Shown one piece after another: positions 18,481-28,250 of a DNA stretch of 64,000 nucleotides. Under the pieces are notes generated by a model. It had not been told where the DNA came from. It saw only the letters and a list, made by a program, of their open reading frames with translations, and did no database searches. The position numbers and the translations under genes are program-made. Origin of the DNA: Rhodospirillales bacterium. Lineage in GTDB: Bacteria; Pseudomonadota; Alphaproteobacteria; Rhodospirillales; Shumkoniaceae. Location: NCBI GenBank assembly GCA_028281785.1, contig JANQJG010000065.1:1-64000 (forward strand), given 5' to 3'. The number at the start of each line of letters is the position of its first letter. Position 1 is the stretch's first letter.

Positions 18481-20727
18481 CTAGATCGCGATGTGATGAT
18501 CACGGGCGAAGTCCCTGAGCTTTTCCCGCAGGCTATGCTCCGGCGAGTCATATAGCACTTCGATGTAGCGCCTCAACCCGCCTAAGTTGAGACTGCGAAT
18601 CATCGCCTTCACTGGCCCGATCGAAGACGGCGCCATGGACAGGTCTCGGTATCCGAGCCCGACAAGCACCATGGCGTCAAGCGGATTTCCCGCCATTTCC
18701 CCACAAAGACTGAGGGAAGTCCCCGCCTTTTCGCAGCGCTGCGCCACTTCGCCCAGAAGCCTGATCATGGCGGGAGAAAGGGAATCGTAGCGGGTGGAAA
18801 GTCCGGGATTCGCGCGATCACTCGCAAAAAGGAACTGCAGAAGGTCGTTGCTCCCGACCGAGACGAACTGAACCTTTTTCAGCAGCATGTCCAGCTGGAA
18901 CATCAACGACGGCACCTCCAACATCGCGCCCACGCTCAGGGACGCCGGAAGTCGGCCGGTCCGGTCGTTTTCACGCTTCATTTCCAGGTCGAGCAACGCC
19001 CGCGCCGAATCGAATTCGGCGACATCGGCGACCATGGGAAACATCAATCGCAACTCGCGGCCGGCGGCAGCGCGGATCAGGGCGCGAAGCTGCTGTCGCA
19101 GGATCGCCGGGCGGTCGAGACACATGCGGATGGCCCGCCAGCCCATGGCCGGGTTGTCGCCCCGCGATGTATCCAGATAGGGAAGAATCTTGTCCCCGCC
19201 CACGTCGACGGTACGGAAAACGACCGGCCGGCCCTCGGCCTTGTCCAAGATGTCGGCGTACAGCGCCTGTTGGGCCGCGACGTCGGGGAACCGGGTCTGC
19301 GAGAGGAAAAGGAGCTCGGTCCGGTAGAGCCCCACGCCTTCGGCGCCGGTCTCCTCGAGCTGCGCGAGATCGATTCGCAACCCCGCGTTGATGTTCAGCC
19401 TGACCTCGACGCCATCGAGAGTCTCTGCCGGCAGGGTCTGCAGCGCGCGATAAGAAGCGATTTGCCGCTCCCGTTCGTGCGCGCTCTCCATGAACGCCTG
19501 GCGTACGGTGTCGCCAGGACGGACGAAGACGTTTCCATGCTCGGCGTCCACGATCACCGGATCGCCCGCGACGATCTGGCCGAAGATGTCGCGTGCCTGG
19601 CCCACCATCGGAATGTTGAGGGCGCGGGCGATGATGGCGACATGGGCCGTGGCCGTCCCCTCCTCCAGAACCACGGCAGCCAGGCGTGAGCGGTCGAGTT
19701 CCAGGAGCTGTGCCGGCCCCAGGGAGCGCGCGATCAACACCGCATTCTCCGGCAGTACGATATCACCGACCGACCCGTCGGCACCCGTCAAGTGCTGAAG
19801 GAGCCGATCGGCGAGATCCTGAAAATCGTGGATTCGCTCCTGTAGATAGGGGTTGGCGGTCCTCAATCTCGCGCGGATATCGTTGTGGACCTTCATCACC
19901 GCCGCCTCGGCGGTAAGGCCTCCGTCGATGGCCTCCTGAATGCGGGCGAACCATCCGGCATCCTCGGCGATCATGCGATAGCTTTCGAGGATCTCCCGAT
20001 GCTCCCCGTCCAACCCATGATCGCTGGCCTGGAAAAGGGCGTCCAGTGCCCCGTGCATGTCGGTGAACGCGGCGCGAAGACGGGAGCGTTCGACCTCCGG
20101 ATCCTCGGCGACCAGGTTGTGGATATCGTGCTTCAGCTGTCCCAGCACGGCGATGCCGATGCCGACGCCCGGGCTCAGCCGCACCGCCGGAACCTGCTGG
20201 GGCCGCCCGGTCAGACCCTCGGCCGGGGGCAGCTCATCCAGCGCGATGAGGCTCCCGCCCGCGATCAGCTCTGCCAGAATCATCGCGACGGTCTGAAGGG
20301 TCTCGATCTCCTCGCCCCGGTAGCGGCGCTCGGATCTGTTCTGGACGGCGACGACGCCGATGATCCGCCCGTCGCGCAGGATCGGCACGCCCATCAGCGA
20401 GTGGTAGACCTCTTCACCGGTCTCCGGCCGGAACGCGAACGCCGGATGGTGCTGGGCGTCTGCGAGGGCCAGCGGCCGGGCGCGTGCGGCGATCACGCCG
20501 ATAAGGCCCTCTCCGACCCTCAAACGTGTCTGGTGGACCGCGGAGCTGCGCAGGCCCTCGGTCGCAAACAGCTCGAGCACGTCGCCCGCCCGACGTACAT
20601 AGACCGAGCACACTTCGGCCCCCAGCCCCCCGGCGATCGTCGAGACCACCTGGTCAAGCCGCTTCTGAGCGCTGCCGCGGCCGGCCATGATGTCGCGGAC
20701 GTTGGCCAAGAGCTGGCGCGGCGTCAT
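18481..20727 (-). CDS. ptsP: Phosphoenolpyruvate--protein phosphotransferase PtsP (EI-Ntr)
   Basis: This is the first enzyme of the nitrogen-related phosphotransferase system; it passes phosphate from PEP to NPr. From the chosen start it has 748 residues: an N-terminal GAF domain (about 20-165), the EI N-terminal phospho-His domain (active His362 in EEGTATAHVAIIARALN), and the PEP-utilising TIM barrel with the catalytic Cys motif LSLCGEMAGNP. Start choice: ATG 20727 has GGGGGAAAG just upstream; ATG 20748 is in frame but lacks a ribosome site. It follows the nitronate monooxygenase-like gene closely on the same strand. Confidence 0.95.
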   Translation of the reverse strand: MTPRQLLANVRDIMAGRGSAQKRLDQVVSTIAGGLGAEVCSVYVRRAGDVLELFATEGLRSSAVHQTRLRVGEGLIGVIAARARPLALADAQHHPAFAFRPETGEEVYHSLMGVPILRDGRIIGVVAVQNRSERRYRGEEIETLQTVAMILAELIAGGSLIALDELPPAEGLTGRPQQVPAVRLSPGVGIGIAVLGQLKHDIHNLVAEDPEVERSRLRAAFTDMHGALDALFQASDHGLDGEHREILESYRMIAEDAGWFARIQEAIDGGLTAEAAVMKVHNDIRARLRTANPYLQERIHDFQDLADRLLQHLTGADGSVGDIVLPENAVLIARSLGPAQLLELDRSRLAAVVLEEGTATAHVAIIARALNIPMVGQARDIFGQIVAGDPVIVDAEHGNVFVRPGDTVRQAFMESAHERERQIASYRALQTLPAETLDGVEVRLNINAGLRIDLAQLEETGAEGVGLYRTELLFLSQTRFPDVAAQQALYADILDKAEGRPVVFRTVDVGGDKILPYLDTSRGDNPAMGWRAIRMCLDRPAILRQQLRALIRAAAGRELRLMFPMVADVAEFDSARALLDLEMKRENDRTGRLPASLSVGAMLEVPSLMFQLDMLLKKVQFVSVGSNDLLQFLFASDRANPGLSTRYDSLSPAMIRLLGEVAQRCEKAGTSLSLCGEMAGNPLDAMVLVGLGYRDLSMAPSSIGPVKAMIRSLNLGGLRRYIEVLYDSPEHSLREKLRDFARDHHIAI

Positions 20728-20750
20728 CTTTCCCCCGCCCGCCGGCATGT

Positions 20751-21785
20751 CTAAAAGACTCCTGTTTTCTCCCGCGATTTGAGGACGGCCTCCGCCTGAT
20801 CGAGCAGTTCGCCGATGATCTCGGCCACGGTCTGCTCGCGAGTGACCAGGCCCACGCTCTGGCCCGCCATCAACGAGCCGTTCTCCACGTCGCCGTCGAT
20901 CACGGCGCGGCGAAGGGCGCCGGCCCAGAAATGCTCGATTTCGAGCTGGGCCTGCTTCTGGTCAAGCTCGCCCCGATCGAAACGTTCAATGACCTCGCGC
21001 TGAACCTCCAGGAATCTTTTCGTCCCGTTGTTGACGAGGGCGCGCACGGGGATCACCGGAAATCTGGGATCGAGTTGGACGGTGGGCAAGGCGTCGCGCG
21101 CCGAGGCCCGAATGAACGCCCGCTTGAAGTTGGGGTGGGCGATCGACTCCTCGGCGCAGACCAGCCGCGTTCCGATCTGGCAGCCGCTCGCCCCCATTTC
21201 CAGATAGGTCAGAACAGCTTCGCCGCGGCCGATACCGCCGGCCACGAAGACCGGCACGTCCCGTACGGTCGGCAAAATCTCCTGCGCCAGCACGCTGGTC
21301 ACGACCGGGCCGATATGGCCGCCGGCCTCCGATCCCTCGATGACAAGCGCGTCGGCGCCGGCCCGGATCAAGCGCTTGGCGAGCGCCAGGGCGGGCGCGA
21401 AACAGATCAACCTGGCGCCGGAGTCCTTGACCTTTTTGATGGCCGAGGAGGGTGGCAACCCGCCCGCGAGAATCACGTGGCCGACCCGGTGTTCGATGCA
21501 CACCTCGATCAGCGCTGCGAGCTCGGGATGCATCGTGATCAGATTCACGCCGAAGGGCCGGTCCGTCATCGCACGGGTGGCGGCGATCTCCTCGCTCAAC
21601 AGGTCGGGGCCCATCGAGCCGCAGGCGATCACGCCGAAGGCGCCGGCATTGGACAGGGCGGAAACCAGATTCCGCTCCGAAACCCAGGACATCGCGCCGC
21701 CCAGGATAGCGACCTCGCAGCCAAGAAAGTCGCACCCTCGTTGCCAGAGGGGAGCCAGCCCGGAGTGCGGGAAAGCCACGCTCAT
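20751..21785 (-). CDS. Nitronate monooxygenase family protein
   Basis: This FMN-dependent TIM-barrel enzyme (344 residues) belongs to the 2-nitropropane dioxygenase family. It shows the FMN-binding segments GGAMSWVSERNLVSALSNAG and FVAGGIGRGEAVLTYLEMGA, and the catalytic His of EGSEAGGHIG (about 160). Family members oxidise alkyl nitronates such as propionate-3-nitronate; some relatives are FabK-type enoyl-ACP reductases, so the exact substrate is open. It sits between lysC and ptsP, 11 bases after the lysC stop, and is likely co-transcribed with both. Confidence 0.85.
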   Translation of the reverse strand: MSVAFPHSGLAPLWQRGCDFLGCEVAILGGAMSWVSERNLVSALSNAGAFGVIACGSMGPDLLSEEIAATRAMTDRPFGVNLITMHPELAALIEVCIEHRVGHVILAGGLPPSSAIKKVKDSGARLICFAPALALAKRLIRAGADALVIEGSEAGGHIGPVVTSVLAQEILPTVRDVPVFVAGGIGRGEAVLTYLEMGASGCQIGTRLVCAEESIAHPNFKRAFIRASARDALPTVQLDPRFPVIPVRALVNNGTKRFLEVQREVIERFDRGELDQKQAQLEIEHFWAGALRRAVIDGDVENGSLMAGQSVGLVTREQTVAEIIGELLDQAEAVLKSREKTGVF

Positions 21786-21796
21786 GAGCCCGCTGC

Positions 21797-23017
21797 CTAC
21801 TCGGCGTCAAGCCCGTACGCGGTGTGCAAGGACCGCAAGGCCAGCTCGGTGTACTCCTCGGAGATCAGGACACTGACCTTGATCTCCGATGTCGAGATCA
21901 CCTGGATATTGATGCCCTTCTCGGCCAGGGCCTGGAACATCCGTTGGGCGATTCCCGCATGGCTTCGCATGCCGACGCCGATGACCGAGACCTTGACCAC
22001 ATTGGGGTCGGAGAGGATATCCCCGAAACCGACCTCGGATTGACGTTCCTCGAGCGTGGCCACGGCGCGTTCGAGGTCGCTTTTGGTCACGGTGAAGGTG
22101 ATATCCGTCGTTTTACCGTCGGCCGAGACGTTCTGCACGATCATGTCGACATTGATGCTGGCGTCCGCCAAAGGCCCGAACAGGCCGGCCGCGACGCCCG
22201 GCTTGTCCGAGACCCGGGTCAGGGTGATCTTGGCCTCATCCCGGCTGTAGGCGATTCCGCTGACGAGTTCTTGTTCCACGATTTCGTCCTCGTTTACGAC
22301 TAGGGTACCCGGTTCGTCGGTGAAGCTCGACAGAACCTGAAGACGCACATTGTGCTTCATCGCCAGCTCCACCGATCTGGTCTGAAGCACCTTGGCCCCC
22401 AACGAGGCCATCTCCAACATTTCCTCGTAGGTGATCTTGTCGAGCTTGCGGGCCTTGGCGACGATGCGCGGATCGGTTGTATAGACGCCATCCACATCGG
22501 TGTGGATGTCGCATCTGTCGGCCTTCAGCGCCGCCGCCAGGGCGACGGCACTCGTATCCGAGCCACCCCGCCCCAAGGTTGTAATCCGCGAATTCGAGCC
22601 GATTCCTTGAAACCCGGCGACGACGGGCACTTCGCCCTGCTCCATGCGGCGAATCAACTCGTCCGAATCTATGGACTCGATGCGCGCCTTGCCGTGCGCG
22701 TCATCGGTATGGACCGAGATCTGCCAGCCCAGCCAGGACCGGGATGGAACGCCGAGTTCCTGAATCGCCATGGCGGTCAGCCCCGCAGTGACCTGCTCCC
22801 CCGACGCGACGACGCTGTCGTACTCGCGGGCATCGTATAGACGGCTGATGTCATGCACATAGGCGACAAGCTGGTTGGTCACGCCGGCCATGGCCGAAAC
22901 CACCAGGGCGACCTGATTTCCGGCGTCGACCTCGGCTTTCGCGCGGCGCGCCACGGCCTGGATCTTCTCGATATCGGCAACGGAGGTGCCGCCAAACTTT
23001 TTTACGATGCGAGCCAT
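21797..23017 (-). CDS. lysC: Aspartate kinase
   Basis: This enzyme phosphorylates aspartate, the first step towards lysine, threonine and methionine. The protein has 406 residues. The kinase domain starts MARIVKKFGGTSV (KFGGTS at 7-12) and contains GRGGSDTSAVALAAAL and the HTDVDGVYTTDPR segment. Two ACT domains follow (about 265-406) for feedback control. ATG 23017 is preceded by AAGGAA; the frame extends nine codons further without support. No lysine riboswitch is visible in the leader of about 130 bases. Confidence 0.97.
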   Translation of the reverse strand: MARIVKKFGGTSVADIEKIQAVARRAKAEVDAGNQVALVVSAMAGVTNQLVAYVHDISRLYDAREYDSVVASGEQVTAGLTAMAIQELGVPSRSWLGWQISVHTDDAHGKARIESIDSDELIRRMEQGEVPVVAGFQGIGSNSRITTLGRGGSDTSAVALAAALKADRCDIHTDVDGVYTTDPRIVAKARKLDKITYEEMLEMASLGAKVLQTRSVELAMKHNVRLQVLSSFTDEPGTLVVNEDEIVEQELVSGIAYSRDEAKITLTRVSDKPGVAAGLFGPLADASINVDMIVQNVSADGKTTDITFTVTKSDLERAVATLEERQSEVGFGDILSDPNVVKVSVIGVGMRSHAGIAQRMFQALAEKGINIQVISTSEIKVSVLISEEYTELALRSLHTAYGLDAE

Positions 23018-23152
23018 GACTGACGTTCCTTGCCGCGTGCCCACCCGGATCGGTCCTCGGATGGCGCCTTCTTGGAGAACTCACGGGATTGGGCTGACAC
23101 GCCGCTGGTCGTAAGGGTTATGTTGACCTGTTCTACCGCGCCGCCGGCGCGT

Positions 23153-23181
23153 TTATATTTCATCCGACCATGGCTAGGCAA
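23153..23181 (-). promoter_or_regulatory. lysC: Promoter of lysC
   Basis: Read on the minus strand: TTGCCT (23176-23181), 17 bases, TATAAA (23153-23158). The -10 matches 5/6 and the -35 4/6. It would start transcription near 23146, just after a GCGCCGCCGGCGC palindrome on the template, in the divergent lysC-ubiG spacer. Confidence 0.45.
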
Positions 23182-23213
23182 GCCCGCCTGCCCGAAGGGA
23201 CAAGGCTCTCAAT

Positions 23214-23987
23214 ATGCCCAACAATGGTTCCGCTTCGACAACGGCCTCGCCTGAGGAAATCGCCCGCTTCTCCGCCCTGGCGGAGGCGTGGTGGGACCCC
23301 GACGGCGAGTTCAAGCCGCTCCACCGCCTCAACCCGACGCGCATTCGCTTCATCCGCGACCGCGTGGCGCGGCATTTTCGCCGGGATCCCCATGCGCCGC
23401 GGCCTCTCGACGGCCTGACCCTGTTGGACATCGGCTGCGGTGGCGGGCTCCTCAGCGAACCGATGACGCGCCTCGGAGCGCGGGTGACAGGCATCGACGC
23501 GGGCGAGAGGATCATCGGCGTGGCCCGGGTTCATGCCGACCAGCTTGGGCTCGATATCGACTACCGTTGCGGTTCGCCCGAGCATCTGAGCGCGGCCGGG
23601 GAGGCTCCCTACGACGTCGTGCTGAACATGGAGGTCGTGGAGCATGTCACCGATGTCCGCCTCTATTTCTCCGCCTGTTCCAAGCTTCTCAAACCGGGCG
23701 GAGTCATGATTCTGTCCACCATCAACCGCAGCTTGAAGGCCCTGGCCCTGGCCAAGATCGGGGCCGAATACGTGTTGCGATGGCTGCCCGCCGGCACGCA
23801 TGACTGGCGCAAGTTCGTCCGCCCCTCGGAGCTTGCGAGGGAACTCCGCGCCTCTGGCGTCGAGGTCGTCGAATTCAAAGGGATGTCCTACGACCCGCTC
23901 GGCGGTAGCTGGCGGTTGACCGACGATCTGAGCGTCAACTACCTCGCCTGCGCGAGACGGAGCGGCCCAACGTCACGAAAACCATAA
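23214..23987 (+). CDS. ubiG: Ubiquinone biosynthesis O-methyltransferase
   Basis: UbiG carries out both O-methylations of ubiquinone synthesis. The 257 residues show the family start ([19 protein letters not shown]), the SAM motif [15 protein letters not shown] (about 70-84), and the characteristic [13 protein letters not shown] and [19 protein letters not shown] segments. The end [21 protein letters not shown] is also typical. It diverges from lysC, an arrangement common in alphaproteobacteria. Confidence 0.96.
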   Translation: MPNNGSASTTASPEEIARFSALAEAWWDPDGEFKPLHRLNPTRIRFIRDRVARHFRRDPHAPRPLDGLTLLDIGCGGGLLSEPMTRLGARVTGIDAGERIIGVARVHADQLGLDIDYRCGSPEHLSAAGEAPYDVVLNMEVVEHVTDVRLYFSACSKLLKPGGVMILSTINRSLKALALAKIGAEYVLRWLPAGTHDWRKFVRPSELARELRASGVEVVEFKGMSYDPLGGSWRLTDDLSVNYLACARRSGPTSRKP

Positions 23988-24090
23988 TTTGCCATATCTG
24001 CCAGGCGGGGATCTATGCGTCCCGCCAATCGCTCCGGAATCGGGTGGTCGGCGGGTCGCTCCCCGCGCCCTCTGCCCCGGGATGATCGGA

Positions 24091-24519
24091 TCAGTCGTTG
24101 CGGCGCTGGATCCACGGGACCTGATGCACCTCGACGCCTTCGTCCGAAAGCTCCGCGGCTTCTCGGTCCGTTGCCTCTCCATAGATTCCCCGTTCCTCGG
24201 ATTCACCGTAGTGAATCCGGCGCGCTTCCTCCGAGAATCGCTGACCCACATACTCGCAATTCTCCTCGACATGCTTGCGCATTTTTTCGGCTGCCTGGAA
24301 AATACGCTCGGCCATCTTTTGGGAATGGGTCTCTTTCGGGCTCTGCTTCGCGGCTCCCTTGGACAGCCGCGGCGCCATCGGCGCCTTGCTCACCTCGTCG
24401 GTTCCGCAAATGGGGCAGGTCACATCGTGGCGCGCGCTCTGTTTGTCATAGGTGGCCGCGTCCCGAAACCAGGCTTCGAACTCATGGCCATCCGAACATC
24501 TCAGTTGGTACAAGATCAT
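24091..24519 (-). CDS. DUF1178 family protein
   Basis: This 142-residue protein has the DUF1178 start MILYQLRCSDGHEFEAWFRD, then a CPICG motif, and the conserved C-terminal part (HVEENCEYVGQRFSEEARRIHYGE and ERGIYGEATDREAAEL). Family members are small, possibly zinc-ribbon-containing proteins of unknown function found across alpha- and betaproteobacteria. The frame extends upstream to 24909, but that part overlaps the divergent methyltransferase and has no family match, so ATG 24519 is used. Confidence 0.92.
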   Translation of the reverse strand: MILYQLRCSDGHEFEAWFRDAATYDKQSARHDVTCPICGTDEVSKAPMAPRLSKGAAKQSPKETHSQKMAERIFQAAEKMRKHVEENCEYVGQRFSEEARRIHYGESEERGIYGEATDREAAELSDEGVEVHQVPWIQRRND

Positions 24520-24601
24520 ATCGTCAACCGGCGGCGCGCGCGCCGCGCCATTCGAGGTCCTTCTAGCATTCCACCAAGGCTTATGCCGCTCAAGTAAAGA
24601 A

Positions 24602-25228
24602 ATGGGTAACAGCACAGCATCACGCCATACCTCCCGCCATCTGACCGTTCGCGAGCCCTCGCCCTGGGTGCGCCGATTCGCTCCGCTCGTTCCCGGGAAA
24701 GGCCGAATTCTCGACCTCGCCTGCGGCAACGGGCGCCATGCCAGACTGTTTCTGTCACGCGGAAACACAGCGGTTTGTGTCGATCGGGACGTCCAGGCGG
24801 TCGCCGATCTCGATCCACGGCCGGATGTCGAAGTTATCCGTGCCGATCTGGAGGATGGAGAGGGATGGCCCCTCGATGACCAACGGTTCGCTGGCGTCGT
24901 GGTGGTCAATTACCTCTTCCGCCCCTTGTTCCCACGCCTGCTGGATGCCCTGGAGCCCGGCGGGGTTCTCATTTACGAGACTTTCGCGCGTGGCAATGAG
25001 CGCTTCTATCGTCCAAGGAATCCGGACCATCTTCTTCGCGAGGGGGAGTTGTTGCGATACGCCCTGGGTCGGCTCCAGATCGTTGCCTATGAGCACGGGA
25101 TCAACCGGTCTGGCCCCCTGCCCGGCGTCGTTCAAAGGCTCTGCGCGATAAACGATGTCGGTGCCGGACGACGCCCGAATGGCGAGCCGGAGCCCCATCC
25201 CCTGGTGCCGGAAAACGGCGCTCAATAA
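24602..25228 (+). CDS. Class I SAM-dependent methyltransferase
   Basis: This is a compact methyltransferase of 208 residues. The SAM motif I ILDLACGNGRHARLFLSRG is at about residues 37-55, motif II acidic VCVDRD follows, then VVVVNYLFRPLFPRLLDALEPGGVLIYETFA. It resembles the TehB-like/UbiE-like group; the substrate is unknown. ATG 24602 is 82 bases from the divergent DUF1178 start. The longer frame beginning at 24452 would overlap that gene and is not supported. Confidence 0.8.
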   Translation: MGNSTASRHTSRHLTVREPSPWVRRFAPLVPGKGRILDLACGNGRHARLFLSRGNTAVCVDRDVQAVADLDPRPDVEVIRADLEDGEGWPLDDQRFAGVVVVNYLFRPLFPRLLDALEPGGVLIYETFARGNERFYRPRNPDHLLREGELLRYALGRLQIVAYEHGINRSGPLPGVVQRLCAINDVGAGRRPNGEPEPHPLVPENGAQ

Positions 25229-25281
25229 AGTTGAGCGGATGTCGGGAGTGTCGACGTTGGCTCAACAACCGAGCTGAAAAC

Positions 25282-26400
25282 TCACACCGGCCGTTTCGAA
25301 GACGGGAGGGGCGATGACCCTAAGTCAACACGTTCCAATACCTCCTCCGGCGACACGGCAATGAGCGCCTTACCGACGTCGAACTTGTAGGAATTCCATC
25401 TGGCGATCTCGGCGCCATCCGCCGCGCCGGCTTCGACCTTCCGGCCGACGGCGGCGAAATCTTCCGGCAGCAATCCGTCTCGCAGCCTGAGGTCGATGAC
25501 GTCATCCCCATTCGAGAACTGGAACGCGAACCGGCCGAAAGGCGAATAGGGGGAATCCAGATCGAGGACGGTGTCGCCGCAGCGCCGACGCGTCACCGCG
25601 CGGGCGACATACTCGAAACAGTCCATCAGGCCCGGCGGGTTCAAACCACAACGGACATGGACATCGTCGCGCCGGATATCTTGGCCACCCCAACACGTAT
25701 CGAGGACATGGGAGAATAGCTTGTGGGCCAGAACGACCCCGGCAAAGTGGTCCTTGTCGTGAAATCTCATCATGCTGTCAAACGGAACTTCGATATCGCC
25801 GAAACCGTCGGCGATCCGCAGTGGTTTCAGTGTGCCGGTGTCCGGCGTGAAGGCGAACGCTTCCGGCTGACCCTTTTCGCTGTTGGCATCGTCGGATTTC
25901 TCGAAGCGGAACAGCTCTTCCGCTCCGGTCGCCATGAATTCGGAGGCCAGGACGGAGCTGCGCTTCCGCCAGGCCTCTTCCTCCTCGGCCGCGCAGATTC
26001 CGGCCCCGATCCGTCTTGCCGTCTGGGAGAAATCGCCCGGAATCACGTTCTCGCGCAAGCTGGCACTGACCGTACCGGCATCCGTCTTGATGGCGAAGCT
26101 GAGCGTGCCGCCGCAAATGCAGGGACCGTCGCCGAAGCCGGGATCGACGATCGCCCGTTGCCGGGAAAAGGCCCGGGTGACGAACTCCAGGCAATCGATC
26201 ACGCCCGGCGGGGTTGCGCCGACGATGAGTGTTGTTCTGAACCTGGGTAACTCGGAAATGCCGAGGGCATCCATCGACGCCTGGAGGAATTTCCATCCCA
26301 GAGCCACACCTGCCCGGTGGAATCGTCCGTGGTAGGTGATGGCATCGTCGTAGGACAGGGTTTTGCTTCCCTGCCGATCATTGACGTTGAGTTGGGTCAC
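25282..26400 (-). CDS. Protein with two tandem FmdE-like halves
   Basis: This 372-residue protein with a GTG start (AAGGAAAAG ahead) has two copies of one fold, each resembling the FmdE domain of formylmethanofuran dehydrogenase operons. Copy one contains YHGRFHRAGVALGWK (about 23-37) and PPGVIDCLEFVTRAFSR; copy two contains FHDKDHFAGVVLAHK (about 212) and PPGLMDCFEYVARAVTRR. Both keep the H-x3-H pair, the AGVxLxxK helix and the DC residue. Cys of GPCICGG occurs only in copy one. In bacteria this domain is linked to metal handling. It is the last gene after an iron-siderophore-type ABC importer, which supports a role in binding or using the imported metal. Methanofuran chemistry itself is not implied. 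Confidence 0.7.
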   Translation of the reverse strand: MTQLNVNDRQGSKTLSYDDAITYHGRFHRAGVALGWKFLQASMDALGISELPRFRTTLIVGATPPGVIDCLEFVTRAFSRQRAIVDPGFGDGPCICGGTLSFAIKTDAGTVSASLRENVIPGDFSQTARRIGAGICAAEEEEAWRKRSSVLASEFMATGAEELFRFEKSDDANSEKGQPEAFAFTPDTGTLKPLRIADGFGDIEVPFDSMMRFHDKDHFAGVVLAHKLFSHVLDTCWGGQDIRRDDVHVRCGLNPPGLMDCFEYVARAVTRRRCGDTVLDLDSPYSPFGRFAFQFSNGDDVIDLRLRDGLLPEDFAAVGRKVEAGAADGAEIARWNSYKFDVGKALIAVSPEEVLERVDLGSSPLPSSKRPV

Positions 26401-26432
26401 CGCTTTTCCTTATCTGCTGATGTTTGACAGGG

Positions 26433-27236
26433 TTATCGCTGGGTGCCGGCGGTCCCGAACCAGTCGGGAACCACGGTTCGGCAGGCTGGATTTTGCTGGT
26501 CGTAACGAACGATGGAGACATCGATGCCGTAGACGCGGCTGACGGTTTCCGGTGTCATCACATCGACGGGAGGGCCGAACAGGCCCTCGCGCCCCGGCTG
26601 CATCAACAAGACCTTGCTGGAGAATAGGAAGGCGTGATCGGGGCTGTGCGTGGTCATGATCACCGACAGTCCCTTGCCGTCCGTCAACTGTCGCAGGACC
26701 CGCATCACCTGTACCTGATTGTAGATATCCAGATGGGCGGTCGGTTCATCCAGCAGGATGATGTCGGGCTCGGCGGCAAGCGCCCGGGCTATGGCCACCA
26801 GCTGGGCCTGGCCGCCGCTGAGCTGGTTGAAGTTCTTGTCCCGGATGAACTGCAATCCAACAAGCTGCAGCGCCCGCTCCGCCGCCTGGTGGTCGACCTC
26901 CGCGGGGGCCGAAAAAGTATCGATATGCGCCGCACGCCCGATCAGAACCATGTCGAACACGGAGAAGCCGAAGGTATCCGTGTTGCGCTGGGGGACATAG
27001 CCGATCATCCGGCCCAGTTCCTTGCGTCCCAGTGAACGAATATCGCGCTCATTTACCGTGATCTCGCCATGGTCGGGACTCAGCAACCCGTTCAGACAGC
27101 GCAACAATGTGCTTTTGCCCGCGCCGTTCGGCCCGATGACGCTCAGGATCTCGCCGGGCGCGACCGAAAAGGAGATGTCGGTAAAGATCCGTTGCGTCCC
27201 GAAGGAAAAATCGAGATTGCTGACGGCGAGCGTCAT
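26433..27236 (-). CDS. ABC transporter ATP-binding protein (FecE/BtuD type)
   Basis: This 267-residue ATPase belongs to the siderophore/vitamin B12 import class. Walker A GPNGAGKST is at about residues 37-45, the Q-loop lies in YVPQRN, the signature LSGGQAQLVAIARAL at about 135, Walker B IILLDEPTAHLD, and the switch His in TTHSPDHAF. The start MTLAVSNLDFSFG overlaps the permease stop by four bases. It energises the permease encoded by the preceding gene. Confidence 0.95.
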   Translation of the reverse strand: MTLAVSNLDFSFGTQRIFTDISFSVAPGEILSVIGPNGAGKSTLLRCLNGLLSPDHGEITVNERDIRSLGRKELGRMIGYVPQRNTDTFGFSVFDMVLIGRAAHIDTFSAPAEVDHQAAERALQLVGLQFIRDKNFNQLSGGQAQLVAIARALAAEPDIILLDEPTAHLDIYNQVQVMRVLRQLTDGKGLSVIMTTHSPDHAFLFSSKVLLMQPGREGLFGPPVDVMTPETVSRVYGIDVSIVRYDQQNPACRTVVPDWFGTAGTQR

Positions 27237-28249
27237 GTCCACTTCCCCCCGGTTTTGGTCAAAAGCCAGGCGAAGAAGGGGGCGCCCAGAAGGGCCGTCA
27301 GGATGCTGAGGGGAATTTCGGCGCTCGTCGCCGTGCGGGCAACGACATCGATGGCCAGCAGGTAGCACGCCCCGATTGAGATGGAGGCGGGCAGCAAAAC
27401 CGAATGATTGGGCCCCAGAAACATGCGCGCGATATGGGGCACCAGCAACCCGACCCAGCCGACAATCCCGGCCAAAGCCACACAGGCCGAGGTGACGATG
27501 GTCGCCGAACCGATGATGGCGAAACGTAACAGGCGGGTATCTTCGCCGAAAGACCGGGCGGCTTCGTCCCCAAGGCTGAGGACATTAATCCGCCAGCGCA
27601 GGGCGATCAGAATGGCCGAGCCGATTGCGATGATCGGCGCGGCGAACACGAGATCCTTGTATCCAACGCCGGACAGGCCACCCATCAGCCAGTAAACGAT
27701 GGTCGGGAGTTTCTCCTCGGGGTCGGCGACATACTTGACCAGTGAGATCAGCGCGGCGAACACCGCCCCCATGACGATGCCGGAAAGGACCAGCATCAAG
27801 AGCGAATTGTCGGACTTCCTGAGCGCGATGAAGCAGGCCGCCATAACGGCGACAACGCCGAAGGTGAATGCGAGCAGGTTGGAAACCAGAATGGACTCGG
27901 TCAGCAAAAGACCCAGCGCCGCGCCGAATCCGGCCCCTTGGGCAACCCCGAGAATGCTGGGACCGACAAGCGGATTGCGAAAAATGCCCTGAAAAGCCGC
28001 CCCCGAAACCGACAGTCCGGCACCGACCAGCAGGGCCGCCAGCCCCCGAGGCAGCCGAATACTGAAAATGACCGAACGCACGACCTCTTCGACCGCCTGC
28101 CCAGCCGAACCGATGGCGGACACGACATCCGCAATCATGATGGGGAAACGGCCGATACACAGGGATCCCAGCAAGAAAACCGGCGGAAGGATCAGAAGAA
28201 GCAGGGCGGTCCTTCCGCCGGAACTGTCCGACCGAACTGCGGAACGCAT
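27233..28249 (-). CDS. FecCD/BtuC family ABC transporter permease
   Basis: This membrane permease of 338 residues has about ten helices and the family segments IRLPRGLAALLVGAGLSVSG, FQGIFRNPLVGPSILGV and IVGWVGLLVPHIARMFLG. It forms the inner-membrane channel for ferric chelates, haem, cobalamin or a similar metal complex. One base separates it from the binding-protein stop, and its own stop overlaps the ATPase start. Confidence 0.95.
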   Translation of the reverse strand: MRSAVRSDSSGGRTALLLLILPPVFLLGSLCIGRFPIMIADVVSAIGSAGQAVEEVVRSVIFSIRLPRGLAALLVGAGLSVSGAAFQGIFRNPLVGPSILGVAQGAGFGAALGLLLTESILVSNLLAFTFGVVAVMAACFIALRKSDNSLLMLVLSGIVMGAVFAALISLVKYVADPEEKLPTIVYWLMGGLSGVGYKDLVFAAPIIAIGSAILIALRWRINVLSLGDEAARSFGEDTRLLRFAIIGSATIVTSACVALAGIVGWVGLLVPHIARMFLGPNHSVLLPASISIGACYLLAIDVVARTATSAEIPLSILTALLGAPFFAWLLTKTGGKWT

Positions 28250-28250
28250 C

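Noticed and set aside
23018..23146. Lysine riboswitch ahead of lysC
   Set aside because: The leader is only about 130 bases and lacks the multi-helix layout; nothing beyond a GC palindrome was seen.
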